A stretch of 64,000 nt of DNA from Rhytidiadelphus loreus (taxonomy: Eukaryota > Streptophyta > Bryopsida > Hypnales > Hylocomiaceae). A model generated the notes under the pieces. That model was not told the origin of the DNA, did not search any database, and worked only from the letters and a program-made list of their open reading frames with translations. The stretch is taken from assembly GCA_947034895.1 (NCBI GenBank), contig OX344765.1:43095001-43159000 (forward strand), given 5' to 3'. A program made the translations under genes and the position numbers. Positions 31,673 through 45,029 of this stretch are shown here, one piece after another. The first letter of the stretch is position 1, and the number at the start of each line of letters is the position of its first letter.

Positions 31673-34600
31673 ATGTCGCGTGCGACTCGGCAACTTGAGC
31701 GTCATCTCGAGAGGCTACTCAAAGAGCTCCAAGTAAATTCCAAACCCTTATCCTCAGCATCCCTCTCTGAGCCTCATGAATACCTGTGACTGTTGATCAC
31801 AGATGGCTCTGATTAATAACGGTTTACCTCTTGAAGGAAATTGAGAGAATTAAATCCTTTTAATCCTATAGCCCTTTTATTGTCCTCCATAAGTTATCGT
31901 CCCCTCTTGGTTTCAGAAATGCCTGCTTAACGGGTTCTTGTCGTAGGATACGTCAGTTGAAGATTAAGTGTCAAGACTTCCATTCTAAAAAGCGGAAGAG
32001 ATATATAGCAGCGGCTGTTTTTGAGCTGACAGTGTGATTGTATATAAAAAATTAGAGTAATCGAGGATTTTGTAAATTTGACTCGGAATATTGTGCAGCC
32101 CGATTCGACTCTTGCAGGTCGTGGGGCTCTCGGTTACGTCTTTCCACCTGCATCTGATTCTGCCGGGTTCGATGTAAGTCACCAGATACTTTAGTCCGAT
32201 CTGAGAATATCAAGTATATTAAGAGCCCGTTCACTGAATAATACTTCAAGATTATCATACACATAGTCACACAAATTAGACGTACCCTTCCTCTTGCCGC
32301 AAGAATCCATTCTTTGATGTAGAAGCATTTAGTCTGGACCGAATTAATTGGAAACAAATTCACCTATTGGATGAGTGTAAGGGACATGCTGTATCTTATG
32401 TTGTTAATATGTTAGGGAGGATAGTGTTTCGTGCTAAAAGCAACAAATTCTGGACACTGTGACAGGGATCCTGTGATCCTCTTGGGAAGGAGACGACAGC
32501 GAGCTCGCAGGTTTCTGTAGTCTCAAATTCTGAATCTGATGACGCCTCTACCTCATCTAGTTGTAATCGCGGAAGTAAGATTTTCCATGCACAGTCTCGA
32601 TTCCTTCTGCTTTAGAGCTTATACTAGCCAACCAGTGAAATACGACCGTGTTGGAGTTCTCTGTATCGTCTGCAATTATAGCATCTTGCTCTTGTATCAC
32701 GAGTAATTTCTTACTGACATTCGTCATCTTCCAGAAAATTGCACCGTGAGCATGTAGTTCAAGTCCTACTTTTGCATACTGTATCATTGAAACTACATAA
32801 TCCAGTATGCAAGTCATTATCAGAGGTTAAGCTTGGTTCGTGGGTTGCCCGATATCATTTTCTCAGAGTATTATCGTGAGGAAACTGCCAAGTTGGTGCA
32901 GCAGCTGGGGGATAGCCGCGTGCAGGTCGCAACTCTTGAAGCCCGTATCGAGTTCCTTACGAGTAAAGTGGAAGAAAGAGAGACTTTGGACTCGCTCTAC
33001 ATACAAAGGTTAGGAACCAAATAATTTCAAGATCTAGTATCGAGGGCAATCGGAGACAGGCTTGGTTTCGTAAGTCATTTCAACTTTCACTAGACGACAT
33101 AACTCTTCACAATGGGCTTTGTAGAACAAGACACGAGAGCCCACTTTAATTCACAAAAATTATTACCATTTCAAAATTTTCTCAAGCAAGCAGCAAAAAT
33201 GCAGATTTTGGAAACCTGTTTGGAAAATAAAAATCGATTATTTTGCTCACTTTCGTGACCCTTGGTCGCATGAAATTGACAAGGACAGGGGCTTGACTTT
33301 ACGAGCACTAGAGGTTTAGAGTGGAAACATTGTATAATTCACTTTAGCTGGTGACTGCAGTGCAGATTGGAGGAAGAAATGTTAAGGTTGGAGGGGACGG
33401 TTGAGCAGGAAGTAAGCGATTTGGCTAGACGTCAGAACGAGGTATCGAAATGTTTGCAAAGTTGTAATTTGGATGGATGGTTATTACAGTTCCATCATGG
33501 CCTTTAGGGAATAAGAAGTATATACCGGTATACACTGATTGAGCTATTCTCATTCCGTTTCATTACAAGCTTGAAGACTCCTTTCATCCTCACATTCTGA
33601 AGTTTAAGGGTAACAGATTTGTGGTAAATAATTTCCTACAAGTCCTGGCCTTGCTATCATTTTCAGTACTTGAGAAGGTCATGTTTACCTTGCGCCTTGA
33701 CATCGTGAAATTTCCTGATGCAGGTCGAGCGAAAGGAGTCATCGCTTGAGGAGCAATTTAAAACAATCAAAGACCTCGACGTATCCGAGATATTGTATGT
33801 ACTGGTACTAACATATGCTTGACTCCAGTCCACAGTGACAAACTGTTTAATTAAACTACTCTCAATTTTCCAGGACAAGTAATTCCCCTATAATTTTGTG
33901 GATAGTGCATTGAGCTACTGTAAAGCACGGGAACTGTCTGCATGAAAACACATATTGACAATATGCCTAACTCTTTAAGCACCGGTATTCCGGTTTGGAG
34001 ACTGTTGGAGGTGTATTTCGAAGCCCTCCAGTCATTAAGGGTTAAGAGAGTCTCCATCAATTAGCCTCAACTGACACATTTGTTTGAAGACTGTCAATCT
34101 AGATTCAGTCGGATCATGAGGGTATCGTTATTAATCAATGTCACTTCTCATCTAAGGTCTCAATTCAGAGCTACGGTCTGATGAATTATCTGTCTTTTCT
34201 GGAGTAGGTACATGGAACTAAAATCCATCCCAGAGCAGCGACGAACTGCAAGGGAGCATATTCTGATTCTGGCATATGAGAGGTTTCTTCGTGACCGAGA
34301 AGAGATCCAGGAACTGCGAATATCTCGAGATACCTCCAGGTCTGTCCTATCAAACTATCTCATGATGTATGGTGGTGTATTATCATCGAACTTTTAGCAC
34401 AATTTTTGATTGGCGATGTTTCATAGCAAGTATTTCCGTTTGTGGGCTGCTTCTGTGGAACAAGGGCTTCGGTGAAGCAACTATCGCTACCCAACTTGTG
34501 CTTTGATTCCTTTTTCTTTTTGCTATGTTTCCTAAATCCTGTTTTTTTGGATGAAAATACTTTGATACTCAATATCTCTTTCCTTACAGGTCCAAATCTT

Positions 34601-37600
34601 GAGAAATTACCAATGTGCACAACCCCTCTTCAAGGGCTTTATGATCCTCGCCATTGATCCCACAACTGTGGAAATTTATGGCAATCTTTCTAGACGTCCA
34701 AAAATAGTTTGGTGTAGATGTCAGTTAATTCTGTAGGTGTATCTAGAATGAATGGTATTTCAGCATTCTAGGAGTTCACCCCGGGATGAAGGTTGAATAT
34801 TATACTTCAAATAGCATTAGTGGTACTTGTTGAGTAAGTTTTGAGAGCATGGATTGTTAGAGGGATGCATAGCTGAACCAACCCTATGCAGGGAGGCCTT
34901 GACACGAGCAAATGATGAAGTGCAGAGGCTTACGGATGAATTGCATAGAGTGGCTGCTAATCATGATTTTGAACACCGTGAATCTGAGCTCGACCTGAGC
35001 AGCAAACTTGTCCTCATTGAGGAACTTGAAGCCGAGCGTCACGATTACCGTGTGCAGATAGAGGCTCTGAGTGCCAAAGGCTCATTATTTGACGATGTAC
35101 TTTCAAAACTATCATTCTTTGAATTGAGATCGATGTAACTCGCAAATGCGTTTGTGCTTAACAGAGTCTGCGATGAAATAGCTCTAATTAGCGACCAATA
35201 ACAAAGGATTTGATTCATTTATTGCTCTCGAAGATTTTAATCTTGAGGATCTCATACATGCACGCGTATTAGGTGCAAAAAATATTGGAGAATCTACAAT
35301 CTACCAGCATTGATGCCGAGAATGAAAAAGCAGCCATGGCCGCGACCCTGCAAGTGGCCTTACAAGAGAAGGAGAGTTTGCGAGGGTCAATTATGGAGAA
35401 GGATCATAACCTGGATCTCCTGAGCATGGATAAGGTCCTTCACCTGAGTTACTCAAAATGATGTTGAGTCCTCAAGTAGGAATGATATGTTCAGTCCTCA
35501 AATACTCATGTTCCTTTGCTTTAACTGCAGACATATTTGAGCAAAGAGGTTGAGTCCTTGAAAGACCAAGTAAGAAATTTAGAGTCTAAACTTGAGCAGC
35601 AGCACGAAAAATTGCAGGAAGTGAAGCGCGAACGTGCAAAACTCCGCACGGAATCTCTAGCTGCTACTGAACGTTTTCAGGTCAGCTTCATGATTGTTAA
35701 TAAGGCACCCATTGGAAAGTGAATATGAGTGCTATTTTCATTCTTGAACTAGGGGTCCAAACTGGAGCATATCATTTGCGTTCTGTATTCATATTTAGAC
35801 TTTCATGTTCGCACACTCGTGACCTAGACAATTTTTCAGGCTGAGATTTTTCGAATCAAGGAGAACACGAACGAGTCCCTTGAACTAAATCGCAGAGAGT
35901 CCAATGCTATTGCTGATGAAAAACTTCGGTAAGTGGCCTTATGTAACTTTTGAATCAAATTCTTTGAGTTTGTCAGAAGAATGGTCCGTTGCCTCGAAAG
36001 AAAATCAGACTAGATTGAGTCACATTGCTTGTTTTTCTCTCTTTATACATCATGAAGTGTTTGTATGGATTATTGAATTACGCGAGGAATTACGTTCTAA
36101 AATGTTGTGCTCAAAGTTAATACAAGGCCCGGCTTTGATGTTCAGCTTAGTGAGGAGGGATCTGCATTCGACGGTAACATTATATGTCGTACTGTTTGTA
36201 CCTTTGTAGTGACAGGTATTAGTCCCTGCATTATAATCCAATTCTCCTGATTCGGATCAAAGATCACACTAAAAACATATCCGTTCATGCAGACATTGCT
36301 TCTTTATTGTGTTTGGCCACATGGATGATGCAGGATATTTCGGGAAATGAGAGACGAAGCAATGGCAGCTGCTGAGACGTGTCGCACTGAATTGCGTGAA
36401 AGTAAAGCAGCATATGAGGAGCTTCTTTTCAAGTAAAGTCTAGCTTATCCTTAAAAGGGGCAACAAACTCTTTTTCTTATATTTGTTCCACATATTGATG
36501 ACTATTTGATTGACGGGTATGAGTGTGATCAACTACCAACGTTCAACCTCGTAATACTACAGTATTATTATGGACTTATTCCATTCTATGCCAGAAGCTT
36601 GGGATCTCCTCTGAGAGATGCCTAATGATCATCGTTTTATGACCAACTTGGTGCTTGATTTCTGCATAGTATCTTCATTTTGAATAAGTAAATCTTTCTC
36701 TTCGTCCCCAATTATCAGGACAAGTGTAATATCATGCTAGAGCCCAACCGGGAAGAACCGGGAACCTCCGATAGGCAGCTCCAAATAATCTCATATAATT
36801 AACCCTATAAAGACCATGGAATCATGGTTTTGAAATGCCCTCTTTCATTGCTCATACTGTGGATAGTAAAATGGAAATGGGACTTTTTTTATAGCACTAG
36901 ATTAGGTGAAGAGCATTGCATGTGTTGGTTAAAAAAAATTTGAACAAATAAAAATCATACATGAACTTCTCAAAAATCCTTAAAAAATAAAATAAAGATC
37001 AAGTCATGGCTTCTTGGTCCTTAAACGGTTAACGATCCTGCAATTTTTTCTTCTCATTTGGAATGTGGACAATGCTAATGACTTACAGGTTCAGAGAGCT
37101 TCACAGAGTAGCAGACTCGAAGGAAGCCGAAACTCAGAGAAATCTGACTTTGACCAACTGTGAGCTAGACCAACTAAAAGTTGTTCTTGCAGAGAAGAAG
37201 AATTCCCTCGATCAGACCAGGCTTGAGAACGAGGCCTTGATTGTCAAATTAAAGGTTCGCTGTTATAATGTGACAATTCAGTTGTGCTAATACTACTAAC
37301 AACTTCAGGTCTATTTGTGATCTTACAAATTATTTCAGATTCCCTGGGTATGTGGAATCAGGCCATCAGTTTTTTATGCGTTATTTAGCAAACATTACGA
37401 AATTCAACAGGAGATTAATGTTATATATCTCTCTTAGGTATCAGTGGAGAGCTAATTTGCTCCTCGTGTAACTTTACTGTTGTAAACGAGATAATTTTCA
37501 TGAATTCCTTGCAGGAGCTCCACTTACTGATGTCTCCTGAAATTGTAGACACAGACACAGAAGCTCAATGAAGAAAAGACTGCGCTGGAGACCTCACTTC

Positions 37601-38989
37601 TTGAATTAAAGGAGGCTTTGAAGATTAGTCGAGACCAGCTCGAAATTTTTCAGAGGGCGGAGGCGGCTAAACTAGAGAATCTTGAAAGGGAGAAGGCCAA
37701 GTCGTTCTCAGCCTGGAGAGACGAAAATACTAAGGGCAGTGAAGGCAGATTGAAGAGTAGCGTACATGAAAATCAGCTGTTCGATCAACCCAGGTAAGTT
37801 CATATATTTTACTTTCGGTAGCTGCATCAAACTCCCTATGAAGCCTTTTGCCCTCGTAAGAGTGTCCACGGCAAAGTTTCCAAAAGTTCCGCAATCAATC
37901 TAGTAAGAATAATCACACGGGGACTTGAATATCTGGCATATAACCTTCTTGTCAGTTAAGGTGATCGGAGTATCAAAATACAATGTTGGCAGACCACTCC
38001 GACGCCAAACGTGAAAAACTAGTTTTTGGAGTCCTGTCTCTTATAGTTGTAGGTTAAGCCGAAGAATAATTGTCAAAAATGTACAGGTTCAACTGGCAGG
38101 TTTACGTTCGAGCACCCTTAATTTGAGGAGACTCTACCGCATCATACTTCTACGTCTCGATCCAAAAACAGTAATAATATGCTCTTTCATTTTGAACTGC
38201 AATTCAGGCGTGTCACAAAGGAGAAAGGGAGGGTGCCTGTCCAGTTGCATTCAGTACGAGGAGATATTAGAAAACTACTTCGTGCACGAGGCTCAGTGGA
38301 CCAGCTTCAAAGCTTGCTGAAGGAGAAAGGTGTGCCTCTTGGTGGGAGTAGATCGAATTCCATCACCAATTACTCCAGGAGCAGTCTCGTGCACAAAGGC
38401 AAGCAGGCAGTGTCACCTCGAATTAGCAATTTGGACCGGAGTGCTTCTCCAACCAGGCAGGAGCTTGAGGTACGAAAAATAAAATTCTTGGCTTTCTCAT
38501 CTTCGCCTGAAGTCTTAATCATCATTAATGCAAACAGGCTTCGAAGTTTACCTCTTCCAAATGGCAGATCGTTAAAAAGTACCGACGTGAATTCTCCTAT
38601 CAATTAGATAAATTTGAGCCGAGTTGATTTGAATGTACGATTTGGAATGTATGATTTACGATGAACCATATCTTGATGGTTGCTTCACAGTAGTGATGCT
38701 TAACTTTTGGCCATAACCAACCTATACATTTCAGCTATTGAGATAATCAAAGAACTAATCCCGTACCACCCGTCAATGTCTTCGTTCTCAAAATATATCT
38801 TTCCATCTCCAGAATCTGTCAATTTCGTGGTTATCACTCTCCACAATGATAATCTTGATCATTTGTCACTTGCAGACGATGATGGAACACGGGGAGTCAC
38901 CGCGAAGGTGCCACCAGCATAGAGCATGCCATCCGCATTATCCGAAAGCCTATGAAAAGCTGGTGGATGCTATGAGTAGAAAAGGTTAG
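31673..38989 (+). CDS. PIBF1: PIBF1/CEP90-like centriolar coiled-coil protein, 16 exons, 711 aa
   Basis: Exons chained by GT..AG sites and phase: 31673-31732, 32099-32173, 32466-32510, 32824-33008, 33366-33441, 33724-33794, 34208-34339, 34892-35096, 35273-35434, 35531-35680, 35840-35928, 36334-36432, 37089-37254, 37549-37793, 38208-38469, 38876-38989; total 2136 bases, TAG at 38987. Nearly all of it is predicted coiled coil. Family-specific stretches include a YMELKSIPEQ...YERFLRDREEIQEL block and a FREMRDEAMAAAE...KFRELHRVADSKEAE block, which line up with the same blocks of animal PIBF1 (about 757 aa). PIBF1/CEP90 works at centriolar satellites and the distal centriole in cilium assembly; here it would act in basal bodies of swimming sperm, which is inference. 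Exon 3 is the least certain: an alternative donor at 32556 breaks the frame. Exon 14 could start 6 or 12 bases later. Confidence 0.78.
36799..37032. mobile_element. Short TTAA-bounded element inside a PIBF1 intron
   Basis: Left end TTAACCCTATAAAGACCATG, right end in reverse TTAACCGTTTAAGGACCAAG. It lies wholly within the intron 36433-37088, 234 bp, and looks like a short decayed relative of the TTAACCCCTAAAGGACCA family. Confidence 0.5.
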
Positions 38990-39468
38990 TTTTCGCTGCT
39001 CGTGCTCTCTACTGAATTCCCTTGATATGGTTTGTATTATGGGATCACCATTGCACATGCGTCATGGAGTGTCCAGCTTGCTATCGTCATTTCGTCACTG
39101 TCAGAGCTTCTAGCAAAGGAAAGGATCCTACGATATTTCATCAGCTTACAATGTAATTCAAGAGTGCATCACTCCTTCCCGTTAACAAAAATCTCAGAGC
39201 GCACAGTAGGTTAATGCTTTACGGTTCATGATGTGACATTTTTTATAGTAAAAGCACCTAACTCCTCATTCATCGAAACCAAAGGCTTGACTTTTATAAA
39301 CCACACACTTTCTGTTTCTGTATGGTGAATTTGATGGAATTGAGATAAATAGAACGGAGCATATATTTATAAAGATATACGCAAAAACATGCCAAAATTC
39401 AAGAAAGGATTCAGGCGTTAAAGGGTTAATTTGAGATTTTTTCGTGAATGCGTTACAAGGTCACTTGC
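38990..39468. other. 3' flank of the PIBF1-like gene
   Basis: It likely contains the 3' untranslated region. A lone TTAA end in reverse orientation (GTTAAAGGGTTAA) ends near 39429; no partner was found. Confidence 0.35.
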
Positions 39469-39769
39469 CTAACGTGAGGTTTTTTGATATGGATACAGCT
39501 CCAGCTCCTTTCTCTCAAGTTCCGGCTTCTGTTTCGCTCTCTTCAGCTCCAGCTCCAACTTCTGCTCCGTTCTCTCCTGGAGCAGCTCCAGCTGCATTAT
39601 CTCCAGAACCCCCTCCAGCTCCATTCTCTGTAGCTCGAAATTCATGTTCTTGAGGGTGAGCTCCTGTTTGGCAATTCTTAGCATGATTTGAAACCGGTTT
39701 TGGTGTTCTCACTGTTTGTTTGAAGTCTGCGAAGCGCATCTCATTCTTCTCTTTTGATTTGTCCTTCAA
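39469..39769 (-). pseudogene. Fragment encoding a charged coiled coil
   Basis: On the minus strand two overlapping frames, probably one original frame with a shift near 39680, give KDKSKEKNEMRFADFKQTV followed by a Glu/Leu/Arg-rich helix (MNFELQRMELEGVLEIMQLE and onward to ELERKELELY). It is followed by stops and has no recognisable start. Such tails occur in several plant DNA-binding and transposon-derived proteins, but I cannot assign a family. The plus strand shows a Pro/Ala-rich reading that is only its complement. Confidence 0.35.
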
Positions 39770-41942
39770 ATTCTATTGAAACAATTCAAATATCTCGGAT
39801 TTGTTGTTTCAAAAGGGTACATTCACAGCAAGGGTGAGTGATGGGGTGATTGTAAGATGGGTTATAAATTTTAACCTCGAGGTTAACCCTTAAATGGCAA
39901 CGAAGACGTTTTTATCCCCATGGATGATAGAGAGTCCTTCTAGTAGGATAGAGGTGCAACCATTCATACTCAGAATTTTGTTGTGAAAAGGGAGGTCTTC
40001 TATAGTAGTTTGACTTCCAATGAGTGCTTTTGCAAATTTTTAAGTGAATAATTCACACGGTAACCAAAGGGATGATTTCCACGGTCACTAGTCCGTCCTT
40101 TAAGGATTAAAGGAAGAATATAAAGTATAACCTATATAACATTCTTAATCCTTCCCTAGGAAAGAGCAAGTAAAAAATGAAAGGGGCTCATCAAGCAAAT
40201 AGATTCAATAGACTCAATTAGTTGGGTAATGTTAACCCAAATTTCCACCCTAGTATCTTGAAAGAGGGATATTCCTTCCTTCGTTGCATATTGAAGGGGC
40301 TAAGAAATAAGAGGTATAGAATGTTATATATGAGGATAAAGCATCTATTGTAAGAAGGTTTACAAGATGAAAAGAAATATAACCTTTAGGGAAAAAGCAA
40401 GGGATAGAAAGACATGACTAATCTTAAGGGTTTAAATATGCAAATGCTTTTAAGCTATGGTGAGAAGTGACTTTGTTGTCACAAAATTGCACTTTTGTCA
40501 ACTTTTCAATTTCTATGATTTTTTCAACTTGTTTAACCAATCTAAATCACTTTTTTATTTTGTTGAATATAGTATATAACTTTATTAAGAAAAAATTAAA
40601 TATTTATTTTTAAAATTTGTTTTTCATTATCTCGTTACATTTGGGGCATGTCACACCTTATCTAAGACAATAAATGTACTAAGTTTGCATTGATAAAAGT
40701 TTAATTTTTAATCCAAATGTTAGTATTTAGATGACTTTAACAATTCAATGAAACTTCTTTATTGCTAATTTCTAGAAAGTGAAATATAAACATAAATCTT
40801 ATATTAATATAAAATTTGGACCTTGTTTGCGTTGATTTATTTGAATTTTTAAAATTTTAAATTTGACTACTTTGATCAAGTAAATAAGTTATTGATGGTG
40901 TTGGTAAATAAGTAAATTGAGTATATTTTTACATTTTTTTTCACCCTCAGCATTTACTTTATTTTCAGCACCTACATTGTCCCAATTACTCTACCATAGT
41001 TTGAAAACTTTCACCTTCAATATTCCCTTACAACATCTATTTGTGTAATAAAAAATAAATAAAAATGTAGATCACTTAGAGAATTTAACATCACCAATAT
41101 TCTTGAAATACATCCATACCTAGGGGGAGATAAATTAATCTCTTAAGGACCAGGGGGAGTCCAAATTTCCAAAATCGTGAAGATGTATTATAAATTGCAA
41201 CTTAGAAGAGTAATTTAATGATGACTCTCAAATAATAGTTGTAAAATATGATTCATAAATCATATCTATACAGTTAGACCAACTAGTATACAAATTGATA
41301 TTTTTCAATAAAATTTGAAGTCCTGAAATATTGAAAATTCTTTTTAAATTCAATTATAGATTGAGTGTTTGTGATTTCCACAAGAATTTATTTCCTTTGA
41401 GTTCACAATGTTAAGTTCTAATCATAGTGATTTTTGACAATTTGTATTTTACTTTTCTATTCAAGTCATTTTTGAAGGATAATTCTTTGAACTAAAAAAG
41501 TTACTTTTTGAGGTCAAACCTATTAGTACCCTTTGAATTATAGAATATTTACAAAGCCAAGTTTTCAAATTTTATATCGCACAAATGTTAAAAACTAACA
41601 CAAGAATTTTTAAGAAAACCAATGGATGAACCCACGCATTTTTGTGGTTTGGGGATGTATTTGCATTCATTCATTGTTCCAAATTTTAACCTATGGTCGT
41701 TAAGGGTTTAATTGTGTAAAATAACCTCCATTATAATTGAAATGAAAAGGAGTGTAATGGGATTATTTTGTACCTCTTGAAGCGTAAGAATTTTATTCCT
41801 CTCTTATACAAATGTACCTTTGATTCACTATTGTAAATGATTAGTAAAGAGGTGGTGTCTTAATTGAAACATTGATTGTTGTATTTTGACAAGTAAAGTG
41901 ATTTAGAAGAGTACCAAAGAACTCAAACTCTAAGATTTTAGT
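39770..41942. other. AT-rich intergenic with TTAA-type ends
   Basis: TTAACCCTTAAATGGC starts at 39883, and a reverse-type end (GTTAAGGGTTTAA) finishes at 41711; another similar end lies near 40428. They might bound a 1.8-kb diverged member of the TTAA family. No coding sequence was recognised. Confidence 0.3.
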
Positions 41943-42195
41943 CACGCAAAATAGTAAAATTAGGTTGTCCCATTGATACTAATTTCTTGACATTTGACAC
42001 GATATAAATATTTTTAGTTATTGTACAAGAATACACTATTTTTGAATTAGGTGTTGTAATTGGGACTCATGAACCTCTAAGTGTACAAATGAAAATATTT
42101 TTAGAAATATTTGTTGACTTTGATGGCTTGTAAAGTAACATTCTTGATGTAAGGCAACCTAATTGTTAAGGCAATCTAATTTCACTATTTTATGT
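41943..42195 (-). mobile_element. 240-bp MITE, copy 2 (inverted relative to 9651-9888)
   Basis: The ends are AAAATAGTAAAATTAGGTTG on the left and, in reverse, AAAATAGTGAAATTAGATTG on the right. Its interior 'aatatttgttgactttgatg' is the reverse complement of the interior of copy 1. Confidence 0.6.
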
Positions 42196-43499
42196 AGATA
42201 GACTAGATAGATGGAATGTTGACTTTTGATTGGTCAAAGCAAGTATTTAGGTACTTAGAGTTGTAATTGTAGTAAAACTAATTGAAACATGTGTCTAACA
42301 TTAGCACACAATAGATAGATGTGCTCCCATACATAGCATAGAAATTTTGCTCTTCTAAATTAAAAGTTTTTATACAAGTTTAAAAGTTTTTCTTATATAT
42401 GGTAAAAAAATTGAGATAAAATGCTATTCCATACAAAAGTTAATGAATAATTATGTTTTTGAATGTTTTACTACAATTAGGATGAAATTACTCATGTAAT
42501 AAAAAATTCTTTGTTGCATAGGTTATTAAGTACTCTTATTAATGGTTATATGCTTTTTTTATACAAAGATTAATAAGTGCCCCCATTGTTAAACCTCAAA
42601 CACTCTAAAGTTCATACTTTAAAATGATGTGAACAATACTTGTTTTAGGACAATGTTGTGTCCAAATAATTTCTCATCCATCCAAAGTGATATTTGAATG
42701 AATAAGTAACCATGCAATTAAAATTTCATATAGTCACTTAATTACATTTTTGCTTTAATTATGGTGAGAAGATTGAAGATGGGTTTCCAACACAAATTTT
42801 GAAGTGTAGCTATTTTTTGTTGTGTTGCAATTTTGGAAGAAGATATTAGACTATTTTGCAAATTATTCTTCATTTTTTAAGGAATGAAACTGTCAAAATT
42901 CACTTGAAATTTTTCAAAGAAAAAAATAGTTGCTACATTTGGATTGATATTTGATCTCTCATTCAAAATATGAATGTTTGTGAATGTAAATAGCTTCACT
43001 AATTTAGTCAAAATAGCAAGTTCCAGTTCAATCTTAAATATATAAATAAACTAGCTGCACCTAATTGTAATCCCTTTCTAAAACCGATTCCTTCATATTC
43101 TAACGTAAAATGTACAACCTCTATTCATAAAAACCTATAATCACTTTTAGGTATTCCTATTTTCAGTACTTTGAAGATACATACTTTATTCACATGGTGT
43201 CCATAAATTTTATAAGAAGAGAATCTAAAAAAAAAATTGAACTTCCAAAAAAATCTAATAAAAATTAGGTAATTTAATATTAAGAAAATGCTCAACTATT
43301 TATTTAGATACATTTAGGCATAGTAACCTTAACAGGTACAAGGAATATATTTTTTCCACATAGCAAATCATATCTCAAAGTTCAAAAGCTATTTCCAATT
43401 TTACATTAATTTTACATAACAATTTTCAAAATGACCAAAAAAAAAATTTAATTTGGAAGCCTACACTTTCAAAATAGTATATTCAACATGCATTCATTG
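42196..43499. other. AT-rich intergenic, nothing recognised
   Basis: No supported ORF, RNA gene or repeat boundary. Confidence 0.5.
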
Positions 43500-44304
43500 T
43501 TTGGAGATCAACTAAATGGTCAATAGGGAACAATATACCGCGGACTAGTACACTACATTTGTGCCAAAAATGGTAGATTACAAAAACTATCACTTCTCAC
43601 TTAAGCTTAATGTCTACACTCACCAATCTCTTGTATCTTCTACCACTATATACTCAAAAAAGAAGCACAAGTACACCTAAGAAGTATTAGGCAACAATTC
43701 TCTCTTCTTCAAACACCCCTTAAACAAAAATGGTCTCCAACAACAACAATCATCTCCATCCTCATTGAACAAATTTCACGTAATTGTATCAATAAATGAT
43801 TACACTATTACATTATAGCCTTAGACCAACTCTTCTCAAAAGATGGATGCCACCTCATCACATTATGAAAATTTGCTCAAAAGTACACCACCCCTATTCC
43901 ACTCATTAAAAATGTACTACACATTGCCTCCCAACTATCATGTAACACACATTGCCACAATAGATGTCAACATCCATGCACAAGACACTAATCCTACTTC
44001 ATCCTAAAACCAAAACATTACATACAAATAGAACTACAACTAATTTTACAAACCAATGACATATCCACTACAACACAAGGACCACTTACCATCAACATAG
44101 AAAATATTGAAGAATAAGCCAACACACTACCCATCAAACAAATAATTTTCAATAAAATAAATAAATAAATCCCATACAGAGATCACGACCACACATATCT
44201 AAAAATCAATATACATATCCCATACGATAATCAACTACAAAAAAACTATCTTTGAAAGTCATCAAGACATACAAAAATATATCACTAAATTTTAGTGTTC
44301 AAGA

Positions 44305-45029
44305 GGGCAGTTGCAAGAAACACCTGCCGATTTCCGTTCAAAACGGCAATTTCACTCCTGTTCATGGATTTTGGAATAACTTTTTTTTAAATTAAAAAAA
44401 ATATGGATAATGTGTAAAGAATTTAAAAAATGATATGTGCAAAAATTCAGACCTAAATTTTTTTATCTCTAAGAGTTATGCACGGTCAAAGAGGGTTGAA
44501 AAATGGAAGAAAATAGACAGTTTGGAATTTAATTCTTAAAAATAGTAAAAAAATTCAAAAAATTCTCAAAAAAAAATCCATTCTTCCTAACTTATAGATA
44601 CTCCTTTTCACCAATTTTCACTATTGGAAAAATAAAATTGTGTTCTCTACACTTGCGCAAAGGTAGTGCTCTTTGAGCACATGTGGAGTGTGGACAGTTT
44701 ACTATTTTTAGAAAAAAATTGTGAGATTGTGTAACTTTAGTATAAGTCCTTGTATACCAATTTTGAGCTTCAAAATCTTATTTTTGGATCAAAAATAGTA
44801 CTACAAACCCCCCAAATGGCCAAGGTAAACATCCAATCGGGGGCAGTTTAAAAATAGTAAAATAATTTTAAGAAAACCCAAAAAATTACTCAACATTTAA
44901 AACTACCACATATACCTTCATTTCAAGTTTCATAGAAGATGGACACACGATGCAAAAGTTATGAGCAAAAAACCACATGTCTAAGGTCAAGGGGACAAAA
45001 AATAGGACAAGTGTTTCTTGCAATCACCC
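44305..45029. mobile_element. 725-bp inverted-repeat element nested in the G-depleted tract
   Basis: Left end GGGCAGTTGCAAGAAACACC; right end in reverse GGGTGATTGCAAGAAACACT. The interior is non-coding, and its base composition differs from the G-poor sequence on both sides, so it inserted later. Confidence 0.65.

Noticed and set aside
39444..39653. Pro/Ala/Ser-rich ORF on the plus strand
   Set aside because: It is the complement of the coiled-coil reading on the minus strand; its apparent bias comes from the repeated ctccag triplets.
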